Made by a program: the position numbers and the translations under genes
Origin: Bradyrhizobium algeriense
GTDB lineage: Bacteria; Pseudomonadota; Alphaproteobacteria; Rhizobiales; Xanthobacteraceae
Direction of reading: 5' to 3'
Length of the DNA: 64,000 bases
NCBI RefSeq assembly: GCF_003062295.1
Contig: NZ_PYCN01000001.1
Span: 702,001 to 766,000, forward strand
Shown: piece after piece, positions 8,320-16,773 of the stretch
How positions within the stretch are numbered: the stretch's first letter is position 1
Layout of the letters: each line of letters opens with the position of its first letter
The notes under the pieces: generated by a model
Told to the model about the DNA's origin: nothing
Seen by the model: only the letters and a program-made list of their open reading frames with translations
Databases searched by the model: none

Positions 8320-8802
8320 TCAGGCCAGGTAGCTTTCGAGCTTGCCGAGGAATTCCGTCCATCCGCGCTCGTGATTGTCGCGTGCGGTCGCATCGACGAA
8401 CTGCGCGTGATTGAAGATGAGCAGCGTGCCGCTGCCTTCCGGCTTGATCGAAATCGTCACCAGCGATTCCCGCTCCGGCGTCGAATGCCATGCCCAGCTA
8501 AAAACCAGCCGCTGGTTCGGAATGACCTCGCGATAGACGCCGCCGACCTCGTTGTAATTGCCGTTGGCGCTGAAGCTGATGCGGTAGCGGCCGCCGACGC
8601 GCAGATCGATATCGGCCTTGACCGAGCCCTCCTCGACCGAGGTTGGCCCGAACCATTGCATTAGCTTTTGCGGGTCGGCCCACGCGGCGTAGACTTTTTC
8701 GGGCGCCGCGCTGAACCGGCGTGTGAGCGTGAGGCTTGGCCGCGCAGCGAGTTCGGCGTCGCTGATAGCGTCGTGCTTGGCAAGGCTTGACTGGGTGGCC
8801 AT
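8320..8802 (-). CDS. SRPBCC/AHSA1 domain protein
   Basis: A 160-residue START-like protein of the AHSA1 (activator of Hsp90 ATPase homologue 1) family. Typical blocks are FSAAPEKVYAAWADP, MQWFGP, VGGRYRISF and the C-terminal ERGWTEFLGKLESYL. These proteins have a hydrophobic ligand cavity, and their bacterial role is mostly unknown. ATG at 8802 is preceded by GGAGGAAGACCC, which decides the start. The first 142 nt lie inside the 3' end of the ArsR gene in another frame. ArsR, AHSA1 and DUF899 form a compact operon. Confidence 0.88.
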   Translation of the reverse strand: MATQSSLAKHDAISDAELAARPSLTLTRRFSAAPEKVYAAWADPQKLMQWFGPTSVEEGSVKADIDLRVGGRYRISFSANGNYNEVGGVYREVIPNQRLVFSWAWHSTPERESLVTISIKPEGSGTLLIFNHAQFVDATARDNHERGWTEFLGKLESYLA

Positions 8803-9131
8803 GGGTCTTCCTCCACAAAAGCGGCAAGGCGGTCGAGAGCATCGGACCAGAAGCGCTGGTAGCGATTGATCCACTCCATCGCCTGCTCCATCGGCTCGGC
8901 GGTCAACCGGCACGCGACCGTGCGGCCGGTCTTTTCGCGCGCGATCAGGCCGGCGTCAGACAGCACATCGAGGTGCTTCATGATCGCGGGCAGCGACATC
9001 GAGAACGGCTGCGCCAGCTCGCTGACCGAAAGGCTTTCGCGATCGCCGAGCCGCGCCAGCAGCGCGCGCCGGGTCGGATCGGAAAGCGCGGCAAAGGTGC
9101 GGTCCAGAACGTCTTCTTGATACTTAACCAT
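8661..9131 (-). CDS. ArsR family winged-helix regulator with extended, overlapping C-terminus
   Basis: A 156-residue protein. Residues 1-108 are a standard ArsR-type winged helix: DPTRRALLARLGD at the N-terminus and the recognition region ELAQPFSMSLPAIMKHLDVLS at about 39-59. No metal-binding cysteine pair typical of metal sensors is visible. After FVEEDPWPP the frame continues for about 47 more low-complexity, basic residues that lie over the start of the AHSA1-like gene in another frame. That tail has no family character and probably reflects a lost or late stop codon. It likely represses its own operon (AHSA1, DUF899). Confidence 0.85.
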   Translation of the reverse strand: MVKYQEDVLDRTFAALSDPTRRALLARLGDRESLSVSELAQPFSMSLPAIMKHLDVLSDAGLIAREKTGRTVACRLTAEPMEQAMEWINRYQRFWSDALDRLAAFVEEDPWPPSQALPSTTLSATPNSLRGQASRSHAGSARRPKKSTPRGPTRKS

Positions 9132-9287
9132 ACGGTTTGGTATAGACGCAAAAGAAACGCCGTCAAGCCGGCGTTTGCATCACGAAGCTGAGAGTTGTGA
9201 CAACGGAAGAGCAGATGGCCGGATCATCAGCGCAAAAAGCTTTCGCGCGTCAGTCCGGCCACCCTGGGAAGGATTCGCGAGGCCCGG

Positions 9288-9545
9288 TCAATAATCCCGA
9301 TAAACCCGCATCCGCCGCTGCTGTCCGAAGGCAACGCGCGGATTGACATTGCAGTAGAGGCCGCGCCCGGACGCCGAGGCCATGCATTGGGCATAGGTGC
9401 TGTAGGAGCAGTCGCCGGGAACGCCGACGCCCCGGCCCTGGACGCAATAGGGATAATCGTACGCCGCCGCCGGCGAACTGCCCGCCACCGTGCCGACTGT
9501 CGCCGCCGACAGCGCCAATATCGCTAACATTGCATTGCGCATCAT
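9288..9545 (-). CDS. DUF3551 small secreted protein
   Basis: An 85-residue protein with a clear signal peptide (MMRNAMLAILALSAATVG..., cleavage near PAAA-YDY). The mature cysteine-containing part matches the DUF3551 pattern: YPYCVQGRG, CSYSTYAQCMASASGRGLYC and a basic C-terminus. The four cysteines of the mature part suggest two disulfides in the periplasm. The family is numerous in Bradyrhizobiaceae and has no known function. It stands alone between the ArsR operon and the Bug protein gene. Confidence 0.83.
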   Translation of the reverse strand: MMRNAMLAILALSAATVGTVAGSSPAAAYDYPYCVQGRGVGVPGDCSYSTYAQCMASASGRGLYCNVNPRVAFGQQRRMRVYRDY

Positions 9546-9625
9546 CGATCTCCCTCACATGACGCAGAAGCCGCGTCGCCTTTTCGATAAAACACCACGA
9601 CCGCGCCAACGTTCCGTGAGGTAGA

Positions 9626-10603
9626 TCACTGCACTTTTTCGACCTTGGCTTCCTCGATGACCTTCTTCCACTTCTCGGTCTCGGCCACGATCATCGCACC
9701 GAACGCTTCCGGCGGGCCGATCAGTGGTTCGCCGCCCAGGTCGAGCAGGCGCGCCTTGATCGCCGGCTCGGCCAGCACAGCATTGATCTCCTTGTTCAGC
9801 TTCTCGATGACGGCCTTCGGCGTGTTCTTCGGGGCGCCCATGCCGAACAGCGCGCTCGCCTCGTAACCCGGGATAGTATCGGCAAGGACCGGCACGTCAG
9901 GCAACAGCGGCGACCGCGCCGTACCAGTGACGGCCAGCGCCCGCACGGAGCCGGCGCGGACATGCTGAAGGATGGAAGGCATGTTGTCGAATATCAGCTG
10001 GACCTGACCGCCGAGCAGATCAGTGATCGCGGGTGCTGCGCCGCGATAGGGCACGTGCTGCATCTTGACGCCGGCCATCGCCATGAACATTTCGCCGGAC
10101 AGATGAACGGACGTACCGTTACCCGACGACGCCAGGTTCACTTTGCCGGGATTGGCTTTCACATAGGCAATGAACTCCGCGGCCGTCTTCGCCGGCACGT
10201 CCTTGTTGACCGTCATCACGTTCGGCACGCGGTTGAACGCTGCGACCGGCGCAATATCGCGGACCACGTTGAACTTCAGGTTGGCATAGAGCGAGGCGTT
10301 GATGTAGTTCGCGGGATTGACGAACAGCAGGGTATAGCCGTCAGGCTCGGCGTTGATCACCGATTCGGTGGCGATATTGTTGCCGGCGCCGGGCTTGTTC
10401 TCGATCACGAACTGCTGGCCCAGCCGTTCGGAGAGCCGCTGGCCGAGCAGCCGCGCGATAATATCGGTCGCGCCGCCCGGCGGATATCCAACGACCCATT
10501 TCACCGGGCGGGTCGGGTAATCCTGCGCCAAAGCGCCGCCCATCGAAGCGGCAGTAGAAAGACCGATGACGGCCAGGCAAATCGCGGTGCGACGTGAAAT
10601 CAT
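9626..10603 (-). CDS. Tripartite tricarboxylate transporter (TctC/Bug) substrate-binding protein
   Basis: A 325-residue periplasmic receptor of the Bug family. A signal peptide (ISRRTAICLAVIGL..., cleavage near GALA-QDY) is followed by YPTRPVKWVVGYPPGGATD, the hallmark ligand-loop region, and later by HVPYRGAAPAITDLLGGQV. ATG at 10603 is preceded by AAGGAGAAG; a longer frame to 10732 is not supported. No TctA or TctB membrane gene is nearby, so it is an orphan receptor, as is common in this family. The ligand, probably a carboxylate, is unknown. Confidence 0.9.
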   Translation of the reverse strand: MISRRTAICLAVIGLSTAASMGGALAQDYPTRPVKWVVGYPPGGATDIIARLLGQRLSERLGQQFVIENKPGAGNNIATESVINAEPDGYTLLFVNPANYINASLYANLKFNVVRDIAPVAAFNRVPNVMTVNKDVPAKTAAEFIAYVKANPGKVNLASSGNGTSVHLSGEMFMAMAGVKMQHVPYRGAAPAITDLLGGQVQLIFDNMPSILQHVRAGSVRALAVTGTARSPLLPDVPVLADTIPGYEASALFGMGAPKNTPKAVIEKLNKEINAVLAEPAIKARLLDLGGEPLIGPPEAFGAMIVAETEKWKKVIEEAKVEKVQ

Positions 10604-10755
10604 AAAACTTCTCCTTGGAGGCCGGGATTCAAAGCCCAGTCCGTTTCTATTGAGGCGCGGCTCTATTGAACGGAACGCGGCCCGCGTTGTAACAAACAAA
10701 GTCAGGTGCGGCCAGTGCGACGCAAGCGCCACCGACCGCGACGAAAGGATAAGGC

Positions 10756-11175
10756 ATGTCTGTCAGGGTTAACGCGCTCGACCATCTCGTCATCAATGTG
10801 TCCGACGTGGCGCGTTCTACCGAGTGGTACCGGAAGATTCTCGGCATGGAGGTCAAGGTATTCGATCCGGGTGCGGGCAAAACGCCGCGGACCTCGCTGG
10901 TGTTTGGTAACCAGAAGATCAATGTGCGGCCGCGCGATGCCAACAAGGTCGAGTGGTTCACGGCCGACCACGAAGCCGCCGGCAGCGACGATCTGTGCTT
11001 CCTGACGTCAAGCACGCCGGACGAAGTGATGGCGCACCTGAAATCCAATGGCGTGCCGATCGAGGAAGGCCCCGTGGCAAAGCAGGGCGCCCGCGGCACG
11101 CTGCGATCGGTCTATTGCCGGGATCCCGATGGGAGCCTGATCGAGATTTCGTCGTATGAGGGTGGCGGGGGCTAG
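10756..11175 (+). CDS. VOC family (glyoxalase/dioxygenase-like) protein
   Basis: A 139-residue single-domain vicinal-oxygen-chelate protein. It opens with ALDHLVINVSDVARSTEWY, where the first metal-binding His is expected, and closes with SVYCRDPDGSLIEIS, where the final metal-binding Glu is expected. Members include glyoxalases, fosfomycin-resistance proteins and ring-cleaving dioxygenases; this short form cannot be assigned further. An AAGG-like site precedes ATG 10756. A family B repeat lies directly downstream. Confidence 0.85.
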   Translation: MSVRVNALDHLVINVSDVARSTEWYRKILGMEVKVFDPGAGKTPRTSLVFGNQKINVRPRDANKVEWFTADHEAAGSDDLCFLTSSTPDEVMAHLKSNGVPIEEGPVAKQGARGTLRSVYCRDPDGSLIEISSYEGGGG

Positions 11176-11189
11176 TGCAGGCCCCTCCC

Positions 11190-11310
11190 CGTCATTGCGA
11201 GCCACCCGGTCGGCGCGAAGCGCCGCCGGATGACAGGCTCCGCGAAGCAATCCATCGCGCAGCATAACGGATGGATGGATTGCTTCGTCGCTTCGCTCCT
11301 CGCAATGACG
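11190..11310. repeat. Dispersed palindromic repeat, family B, copy 1
   Basis: Begins CGTCATTGCGAGC and ends with its complement CTCGCAATGACG, with internal hairpin material between. A second copy lies at 13003-13115, on the other side of the acyl-CoA ligase gene. Confidence 0.82.
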
Positions 11311-11416
11311 TGGAGAAAGCTGGCCCCCAAATGCCGATTTGCCCATCGCGCCATCCGATGGCAGAACTACTCCCAAGCAAAATCAAGGCAGCCGATGAAG
11401 CTGCACGGGAGGACCA

Positions 11417-12997
11417 ATGACCAATTCACAGGCCGCGCCGGGTATCGTCGGACCATTCGCAGGGCTCGACGTGCCGTGGCTGCTGCGGATGCGCGCCGAG
11501 AGCCGCCGCAACCATCCGTTCCTGATCTGGGCGCCGTTCGAGGCACGGGCGCGGAGCTGGTCCTATGGCGAGTTTCACGAACGCGTCGGCGCGCTTTCCG
11601 CCGGCCTCGTCAAACGCGGCATCAAGCCCGGCGAATATGTGCTGATCCATCTCGACAATTGCATCGAGGCCATGCTCGCCTGGTTTGCCTGCGTCGAGCT
11701 CGGCGCGATTGCCGTCACCACCAACACGCGCTCGGCGGCAGCCGAGATGGAATATTTCGCCGGCCATTGCGGCGCGGTCGCCGCCATCACCCAGCCCGCC
11801 TATGCCGAACTGATCTCGGCCAATTGCCGCGGCCTGCGCTGGATCGCCGTGATCTCGCACGATGCCGGAGCTACGCCTGCGCAAAGCACACCACGCGGCG
11901 ACAGTTTTGAATCATTATTTGCCGACAGCGCCGACCGGCCGCGCCGCGCCGCCGATCCGTTCGCGCCGTGCAGTGTGCAATATACCTCCGGCACCACGTC
12001 GCGGCCGAAAGCGGTGTTGTGGACGCACGCCAATGCGCTGTGGGGCGCCAAGATCAATGCCGCGCACGAAGACCTGCACGCTGATGACGTGCACCAGACC
12101 TACCTGCCGCTGTTCCACACCAACGCGCTGGCCTATTCGATGCTGGCGACGCTATGGGTCGGCGCGACTTGCGTGATCCAGCCGCGATTTTCGGCGAGCC
12201 GCTTCTGGGGCGTGGCGCTCGAACACAACTGCACCTGGACCTCGACGATCCCCTTCTGCATGAAGGCCCTGCTGGAACATGAGATTCCTGATAACCACAA
12301 GTTCCGGCTGTGGGGCACCGCGGTATCCGAGCCGCCGCCGTTTGCCGCGTTCGGGGTCAAGACGATCGGCTGGTGGGGCATGACCGAAACCATCACCCAC
12401 GGCATCGTCGGCGAGGTCGACCAGCCCAATACGCCGATGTCGATCGGCCGCGCCGCACCCGAATATCAGATCCGCATCGTTGAAGAGGACGGCCGGCCTA
12501 CCCCCGTCGGCGGCACCGGCAATCTCCTGATCAAGGGCATCCCCGGCCTGTCGTTGTTTTCAGAGTATCTGCACAACGAAAAGGCCACGCGCGAAAGTTT
12601 TGACGAGCACGGCTATTTCATCACCGGCGACCGCGTCACCCTGCTGGAGAACGGCTTCATAAAATTCGGCGACCGCACCAAGGACATGCTCAAGGTCGGC
12701 GGCGAGAATGTCGCGGCATCCGAGATCGAGCAGGTGATTGCAGTGGTGCCCGGGGTGCGCGAGGCCGCGGTGGTGGCGAAGAAGCATGCGATGCTGGATG
12801 AAGTGCCCGTCGTGTTCATCATTCCGCAGGCCGGCGTCAAGGGCGCTCCAGCCGATCTGCATGACACGGTCTTGGCCGCCTGCAGAAACGGACTGGCGGA
12901 CTTCAAGGTGCCGCGCGAGATTCACTTCGTCGACGACATGCCGCGCTCGACACTGGAGAAGGTGGCGAAGGCGGAATTAAGGAAGATGCTGGGGTGA
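11417..12997 (+). CDS. AMP-dependent acyl-CoA synthetase/ligase
   Basis: A 526-residue ANL-superfamily adenylating enzyme that should form an acyl-AMP and then an acyl-CoA. Visible motifs are the phosphate loop YTSGTTSRPKAVLW, the adenine/AMP motif GWWGMTETI, the hinge-region GDRTKDMLKVGGENV and the C-terminal STLEKVAKAELRK with the catalytic lysine. GGGAGGACC precedes ATG 11417. The acyl substrate is not deducible. The gene is flanked on both sides by family B repeats and followed by an exported amidohydrolase, with no obvious operon partner. Confidence 0.9.
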   Translation: MTNSQAAPGIVGPFAGLDVPWLLRMRAESRRNHPFLIWAPFEARARSWSYGEFHERVGALSAGLVKRGIKPGEYVLIHLDNCIEAMLAWFACVELGAIAVTTNTRSAAAEMEYFAGHCGAVAAITQPAYAELISANCRGLRWIAVISHDAGATPAQSTPRGDSFESLFADSADRPRRAADPFAPCSVQYTSGTTSRPKAVLWTHANALWGAKINAAHEDLHADDVHQTYLPLFHTNALAYSMLATLWVGATCVIQPRFSASRFWGVALEHNCTWTSTIPFCMKALLEHEIPDNHKFRLWGTAVSEPPPFAAFGVKTIGWWGMTETITHGIVGEVDQPNTPMSIGRAAPEYQIRIVEEDGRPTPVGGTGNLLIKGIPGLSLFSEYLHNEKATRESFDEHGYFITGDRVTLLENGFIKFGDRTKDMLKVGGENVAASEIEQVIAVVPGVREAAVVAKKHAMLDEVPVVFIIPQAGVKGAPADLHDTVLAACRNGLADFKVPREIHFVDDMPRSTLEKVAKAELRKMLG

Positions 12998-13002
12998 GGT
13001 TT

Positions 13003-13115
13003 CGTCATTGCGAGCGAAGCGAAGCTATCCATCGTGCCCACACGAAGAAAGAATGGATTGCCTCGTCGCTTCGCTCCCTTGCGCAAACGCTTCGCGTTTG
13101 CCGCAGGCAATGACG
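13003..13115. repeat. Dispersed palindromic repeat, family B, copy 2
   Basis: Starts CGTCATTGCGAGCG and ends GGCAATGACG. The interior differs from copy 1 and includes hairpin CGCAAACGC-TTC-GCGTTTGCCG. Confidence 0.8.
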
Positions 13116-13155
13116 GGGAGAGCAGATAACATAAAAAATCACAGGGGAGCGCGTG

Positions 13156-14847
13156 ATGCCGGGACTGATGTCGAATACTGCGAGGCTTTCTTGCTATTTT
13201 GCAGCTGCTTTCATCGCCACATCCACGGCCGGCGTCGCTTCGGCGCAAACCGCCGACACGATCCTCTTCAACGGCAAAATCCTCACCGTCGACAAGGATT
13301 TCTCCACGCAGCAGGCGGTGGCGATTGCCGACGGCAAGATCCTCGCCACCGGCGCTTCAGCCGCGATGAAGAAGCTCGCCGGCAAAACCGCAAAACTGAT
13401 CGATCTGGGTGGCCGCACCGTCATTCCCGGGCTCACCGACGGACACATCCACGGCATCCGCGCCGCGCTGACCTTCGGCACCGAGGTGAACTGGATCGGC
13501 GTGCCCACGCTGAAAGACGCGCTGGAGAAGATAAGTCAAGCGGCGAAGGCGCAGAAGCCCGGATCATGGATCGTCGTCGCCGGCGGCTGGACCGAGGAGC
13601 AGTTTGCCGAGAAGCGCCGGCCGACACCGGCGGAGGTCACAGCAGTGGCGCCCGACAATCCCGTCTACATCCAGCATCTCTATGATTGGCTGCTGCTGTC
13701 GCCGAAAGCGATGGAGGCGCTGAACATCCGCGACGACAGCGATGTGACGCCCGGCGGCAAGCTCGCGCGCGATAGTGACAACAAGCCGACCGGCATCATC
13801 GACGCCGGCGGCGCTGCGCTCGGCAAGATTTTCGACAAGCTGCCCAAGCCAACCATGGAGCAGCAAGTCGATGGCTCCAAAAAATTCTTCCGCGAGATGA
13901 ACAGCCTCGGCATCACCGGCATCGTCGATGGCGGCGGCGTCAGCATGTATCCGGCGAACTATCAGGCGGTGTTCCGGCTGTGGCAGGACAGACAGCTGAC
14001 CGTGCGCGTGGCCTATCACCTCTGCGCGCCAAAGCCCGGCAGCGAGCTTGCCGACCTGCAGAACCTGACGCAACTCTCGCCGCCCGGATTTGGCGACGCG
14101 ATGCTGCACTTCAACGGCCCCGGCGAAATCCTGATCTGGGCCGACTGGACCGACGGCGACATCACGCCCGACGGCAAGGCGAAGCTTGCCGAACTGCTGC
14201 GCTGGGCGGCGTCAAAGCGCTACACCATCCAGCTGCACTGGAACCCGGACCGCACCGTCCACGACCTGCTCGACGTGGTCGAGGACATCAACAAGGATTT
14301 TCCGGTGCGCGACCTGCGCTGGACTGTGCTGCATCTCTACACGGCCTCCGAGGCCAGCTTGAAGCGGATGAAGGCGCTCGGCCTGGTCTGGGGCGTGCAG
14401 GATGGGCTCTATTTCGGCGGCGAGCGGCTGCAGAAGGAGGTCGGTGTCGAACAGGCCAGGGCGATGCCGCGGATCGCCACCGCAATGAAGCTCGGGCTCG
14501 TGGTCGGCGCCGGCACCGACGCGCATCGCGTGTCGTCCCACAATCCCTTCGTGGCGCTGCAATGGTATCTCGACGGCACCACGATCGGCGGCGCCAAAAC
14601 CCACGGCGACGAGGAAGCGCCCAGCCGCCGCCAGGCGCTGGAGATGTACACCCGCAACACCGCCTTCATGGCAAATGACGACGACAAGCGCGGCACCCTG
14701 GAGGCCGGCAAGCTCGCCGACCTCGCGGTGCTGTCGGCGGACTACATGACGGCGCCCGTGAAGGAGATCGGCAAGATCAAATCGGTGCTGACGATGCTCG
14801 GTGGCAAGGTGGTATATGCGGCACCGCCGTTTGCGGGGGAGCGCTAG
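13156..14847 (+). CDS. Exported amidohydrolase (YtcJ-like metal-dependent hydrolase)
   Basis: A 563-residue amidohydrolase of the YtcJ/NfdA type. The N-terminal signal peptide ends at GVASA-QTA, so the enzyme is probably periplasmic. Then come the small beta-domain (TILFNGKILTVD), the metal-binding HxH at His97/His99 (PGLTDGHIHG), a histidine in LHLYTASE, and the C-terminal GAGTDAHR with the metal-ligand Asp. ATG 13156 was chosen over the adjacent GTG 13153 because GGGGAG then has normal spacing. Family members hydrolyse amides or formamides; the substrate here is unknown. Its stop overlaps that of the convergent P450 remnant. Confidence 0.9.
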   Translation: MPGLMSNTARLSCYFAAAFIATSTAGVASAQTADTILFNGKILTVDKDFSTQQAVAIADGKILATGASAAMKKLAGKTAKLIDLGGRTVIPGLTDGHIHGIRAALTFGTEVNWIGVPTLKDALEKISQAAKAQKPGSWIVVAGGWTEEQFAEKRRPTPAEVTAVAPDNPVYIQHLYDWLLLSPKAMEALNIRDDSDVTPGGKLARDSDNKPTGIIDAGGAALGKIFDKLPKPTMEQQVDGSKKFFREMNSLGITGIVDGGGVSMYPANYQAVFRLWQDRQLTVRVAYHLCAPKPGSELADLQNLTQLSPPGFGDAMLHFNGPGEILIWADWTDGDITPDGKAKLAELLRWAASKRYTIQLHWNPDRTVHDLLDVVEDINKDFPVRDLRWTVLHLYTASEASLKRMKALGLVWGVQDGLYFGGERLQKEVGVEQARAMPRIATAMKLGLVVGAGTDAHRVSSHNPFVALQWYLDGTTIGGAKTHGDEEAPSRRQALEMYTRNTAFMANDDDKRGTLEAGKLADLAVLSADYMTAPVKEIGKIKSVLTMLGGKVVYAAPPFAGER

Positions 14848-15116
14848 TGCGTGGTGCGTAGGGTGGGCGTGGTCGGGCGGTCGGCATTGTGGAACAGCTC
14901 GTTCTGGCGGCTGACGGCCTGGATATGCGCATGCTTTGTCACGACCCAGAACGGGTCGAACTTCTCGGGCCGCGCGATCCCGCGCGGGTTGTTGGCACGC
15001 AGCCAGCGGTAGCTGTCATGAATGCGGTGATCGGCATAGGGGGCCGGATTGACGAGCGTGGCCGCGATGTCGGCGGGGATGTTGGGGTTGTCGCGCGAGG
15101 TCGCTGTCGCGTCCAT
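14844..15116 (-). pseudogene. Truncated cytochrome P450 (N-terminal fragment only)
   Basis: The 90-residue frame opens like bacterial P450s of the CYP family seen in rhizobia and actinobacteria: VNPAPYADHRIHDSYRWLRA, then FDPFWVVTKHAHIQAVSRQ and NELFHNADRP. Family members run to about 400 residues. Here the oxygen-binding helix I, the ExxR motif and the haem-cysteine loop are all missing. P450-like sequence stops near residue 82, where the DNA changes to a GTAGGGTGGGC segment that also occurs at the right window edge. It cannot bind haem and is a gene remnant. Its TAG shares the CTAG with the stop of the convergent amidohydrolase. Confidence 0.75.
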
Positions 15117-15226
15117 GGATTTCCTGCCAGCGATCGTTGGTCATCGGTAGGAATGCCGATGATTGACAGACAACTAGCGGGCGGAAAAGTCACATGCTTG
15201 CGTTGAGCAGCTGGAAGTTATGCACA

Positions 15227-15302
15227 CGTCCTTCCGGGGCGCGAAGCGAACCCGGAATCTCGAGATTCCGGGTTCGATGCTTCGCATCGCCCCGGAATGA
15301 CG
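15227..15302. repeat. Dispersed palindromic repeat, family A, copy 2
   Basis: Same core as at 7464, with a left hairpin CGC-GAA-GCG and a right hairpin CGATGC-TTC-GCATCG around the CTCGAG-centred palindrome. It lies next to the end of the HD-GYP gene and may act as its terminator. Confidence 0.83.
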
Positions 15303-15312
15303 GCTGAGACAA

Positions 15313-16410
15313 TCAATAATACCCGAACGCCACCGGGCGGAAGGCGTGCAGCAGATGCTGGTCGATCTTGTCGCCCATTTCTTCCATCATGCCGAACGCC
15401 TTGGCGTGGGTGAACTGCAGCCGGTAGGCGCGCTTCTCGACGAGCGCTGCATAGATATCCACGATCGTGGTCAGCCGCACGATGTCGCTGATCTGCTTGC
15501 CGCTCAGGCCATTGGGATAGCCGGTACCGTCGAGGAACTCGTGGTGATGCAGCACCACGTCGAGCATTTCGGGTGGGAAACCGCCCTGCGCAGCCAGCGC
15601 GTCATAGCCGCGGCGCGGATGCTGGCGCATCTCTTCCATCTCTTCCAGCGTCAGCGGGCCCGGTTTGTCCAGGATCGCCACCGGAATGTACGCCTTGCCG
15701 ACGTCGTGCAGCAGGGCGGCACGGGCGAGACGGCGCTGGTCGTCGTCGCGCATGCCGAGATGCTGCGCATACGCAACCGCAAAGCCGGTGACGAAGAGAC
15801 AATGGCGATAGCTGCCGGCGTGATGGCAGCCGACCGTCGTCAGCCATTCGCGCAGGGACGAATGCTTGATCGCCTTGAGAATCTTGTTCTCGGCCTCGAC
15901 GATGTCGCTGAATTTCAGGGGAACGCCGGCCGGAAGCTTTTCGAAGATCTTGACCATCACGGCATGCGCCGCTTCGACGCCCCTGTTCAGGACCTTGCCG
16001 CGATCGGTCTCGTCGAATCCATCGCTGTCCGGAAACGCGGCGCGAATCCGCTGCAGGATGCCTTGCGCATCGAATGGCCGCGCGATCGTGTCGGTGGCGC
16101 CGAGCGCCCAGGCCTGCATCGATCCGTGGTGCAGCGCATCCGCCAGCACGAACAGCCGCGGCATTTCGCGATAGGCCTCGGCGCGCAGCTTGTTGCGCAC
16201 CAGCTGCACGCTCTCGGCGGAACGCAGGTTGATGTCGACGACGATGCCCGCCAGGTCGCGTTCCGGCGCATCGGGAATATCTGACGTCGCGATGGTGTCG
16301 ACCTGACCAACCGATCGCAGAATGCTGGCGAGTTCGCTGCTTTGATCGCTCCGGTCCGAAGCCAGCAACAGCCGGCGCTTGGTCGAAGTCTTGTTGGCTA
16401 CCGATGTCAT
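15313..16410 (-). CDS. Receiver-like / HD-GYP domain protein (putative c-di-GMP phosphodiesterase)
   Basis: A 365-residue protein. Residues about 12-130 resemble a response-regulator receiver domain, with a possible phospho-acceptor Asp in GIVVDINL, but the surrounding acidic pair is weak. Residues about 190-350 are an HD-GYP domain: HD in ALLHDVGKAYIP, then HHHEFLDGTGYPNGLSG carrying the GYP signature, then RLTTIVDIYAAL. HD-GYP domains hydrolyse cyclic di-GMP with a two- or three-metal centre. No sensor kinase gene is adjacent. The divergent or upstream partner is unknown, so the input is not clear. Confidence 0.87.
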   Translation of the reverse strand: MTSVANKTSTKRRLLLASDRSDQSSELASILRSVGQVDTIATSDIPDAPERDLAGIVVDINLRSAESVQLVRNKLRAEAYREMPRLFVLADALHHGSMQAWALGATDTIARPFDAQGILQRIRAAFPDSDGFDETDRGKVLNRGVEAAHAVMVKIFEKLPAGVPLKFSDIVEAENKILKAIKHSSLREWLTTVGCHHAGSYRHCLFVTGFAVAYAQHLGMRDDDQRRLARAALLHDVGKAYIPVAILDKPGPLTLEEMEEMRQHPRRGYDALAAQGGFPPEMLDVVLHHHEFLDGTGYPNGLSGKQISDIVRLTTIVDIYAALVEKRAYRLQFTHAKAFGMMEEMGDKIDQHLLHAFRPVAFGYY

Positions 16411-16773
16411 GAAACCCCAGACCCCTAGCGATGACGACGTGCAACCGAGGCTAGCGTATAAGGAGTTCCTCGGGGCTTAAGAGGCATCGTGAATCTAGGC
16501 TACCGGGAACGCTAAAATTTTAGCGATCTTGTTCGTGATGCGCTGCACCTGCGGCATCCCGCGACTGTCATCATCCGCGAAAGCGGATGATCCAGTACGC
16601 CGTGACGGCTTTAGAGACGGCACGGCCACGGCGTACTGGATGCCCCGCCGGAGCCTGTCATCGGGCTCGCCAAAGGCGAGACCCGGTGGCGGGGCATGAC
16701 GGGAGGGCGGCAAAGAAAAATCCGCCGGAAGCCTTGCCTCCGGCGGATCGTCCTCATCGATACCGTAGTCGCA
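16411..16773. other. Intergenic region with a composite repeat and a terminator
   Basis: A 363-nt gap between the molybdenum-hydroxylase operon and the HD-GYP gene, both on the minus strand. It holds a composite palindromic repeat at about 16567-16700 (GATGATCCAGTACGCCG and a partly complementary GGCGTACTGGATGCC, then a GGGCATGAC end), the terminator at 16715-16748, and presumably the HD-GYP promoter near 16420-16560. No coding potential was seen. Confidence 0.7.
16715..16748 (-). terminator. Rho-independent terminator of the molybdenum-hydroxylase operon
   Basis: Read on the minus strand, a perfect 10-bp stem ATCCGCCGGA/TCCGGCGGAT with a 9-nt loop is followed by TTTTTC. It lies 26 nt after the stop of the large subunit gene. 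Confidence 0.88.

Noticed and set aside
14844..15116. P450 fragment as a functional small protein
   Set aside because: It lacks the haem-cysteine loop, the ExxR motif and helix I, so it cannot be a working P450.
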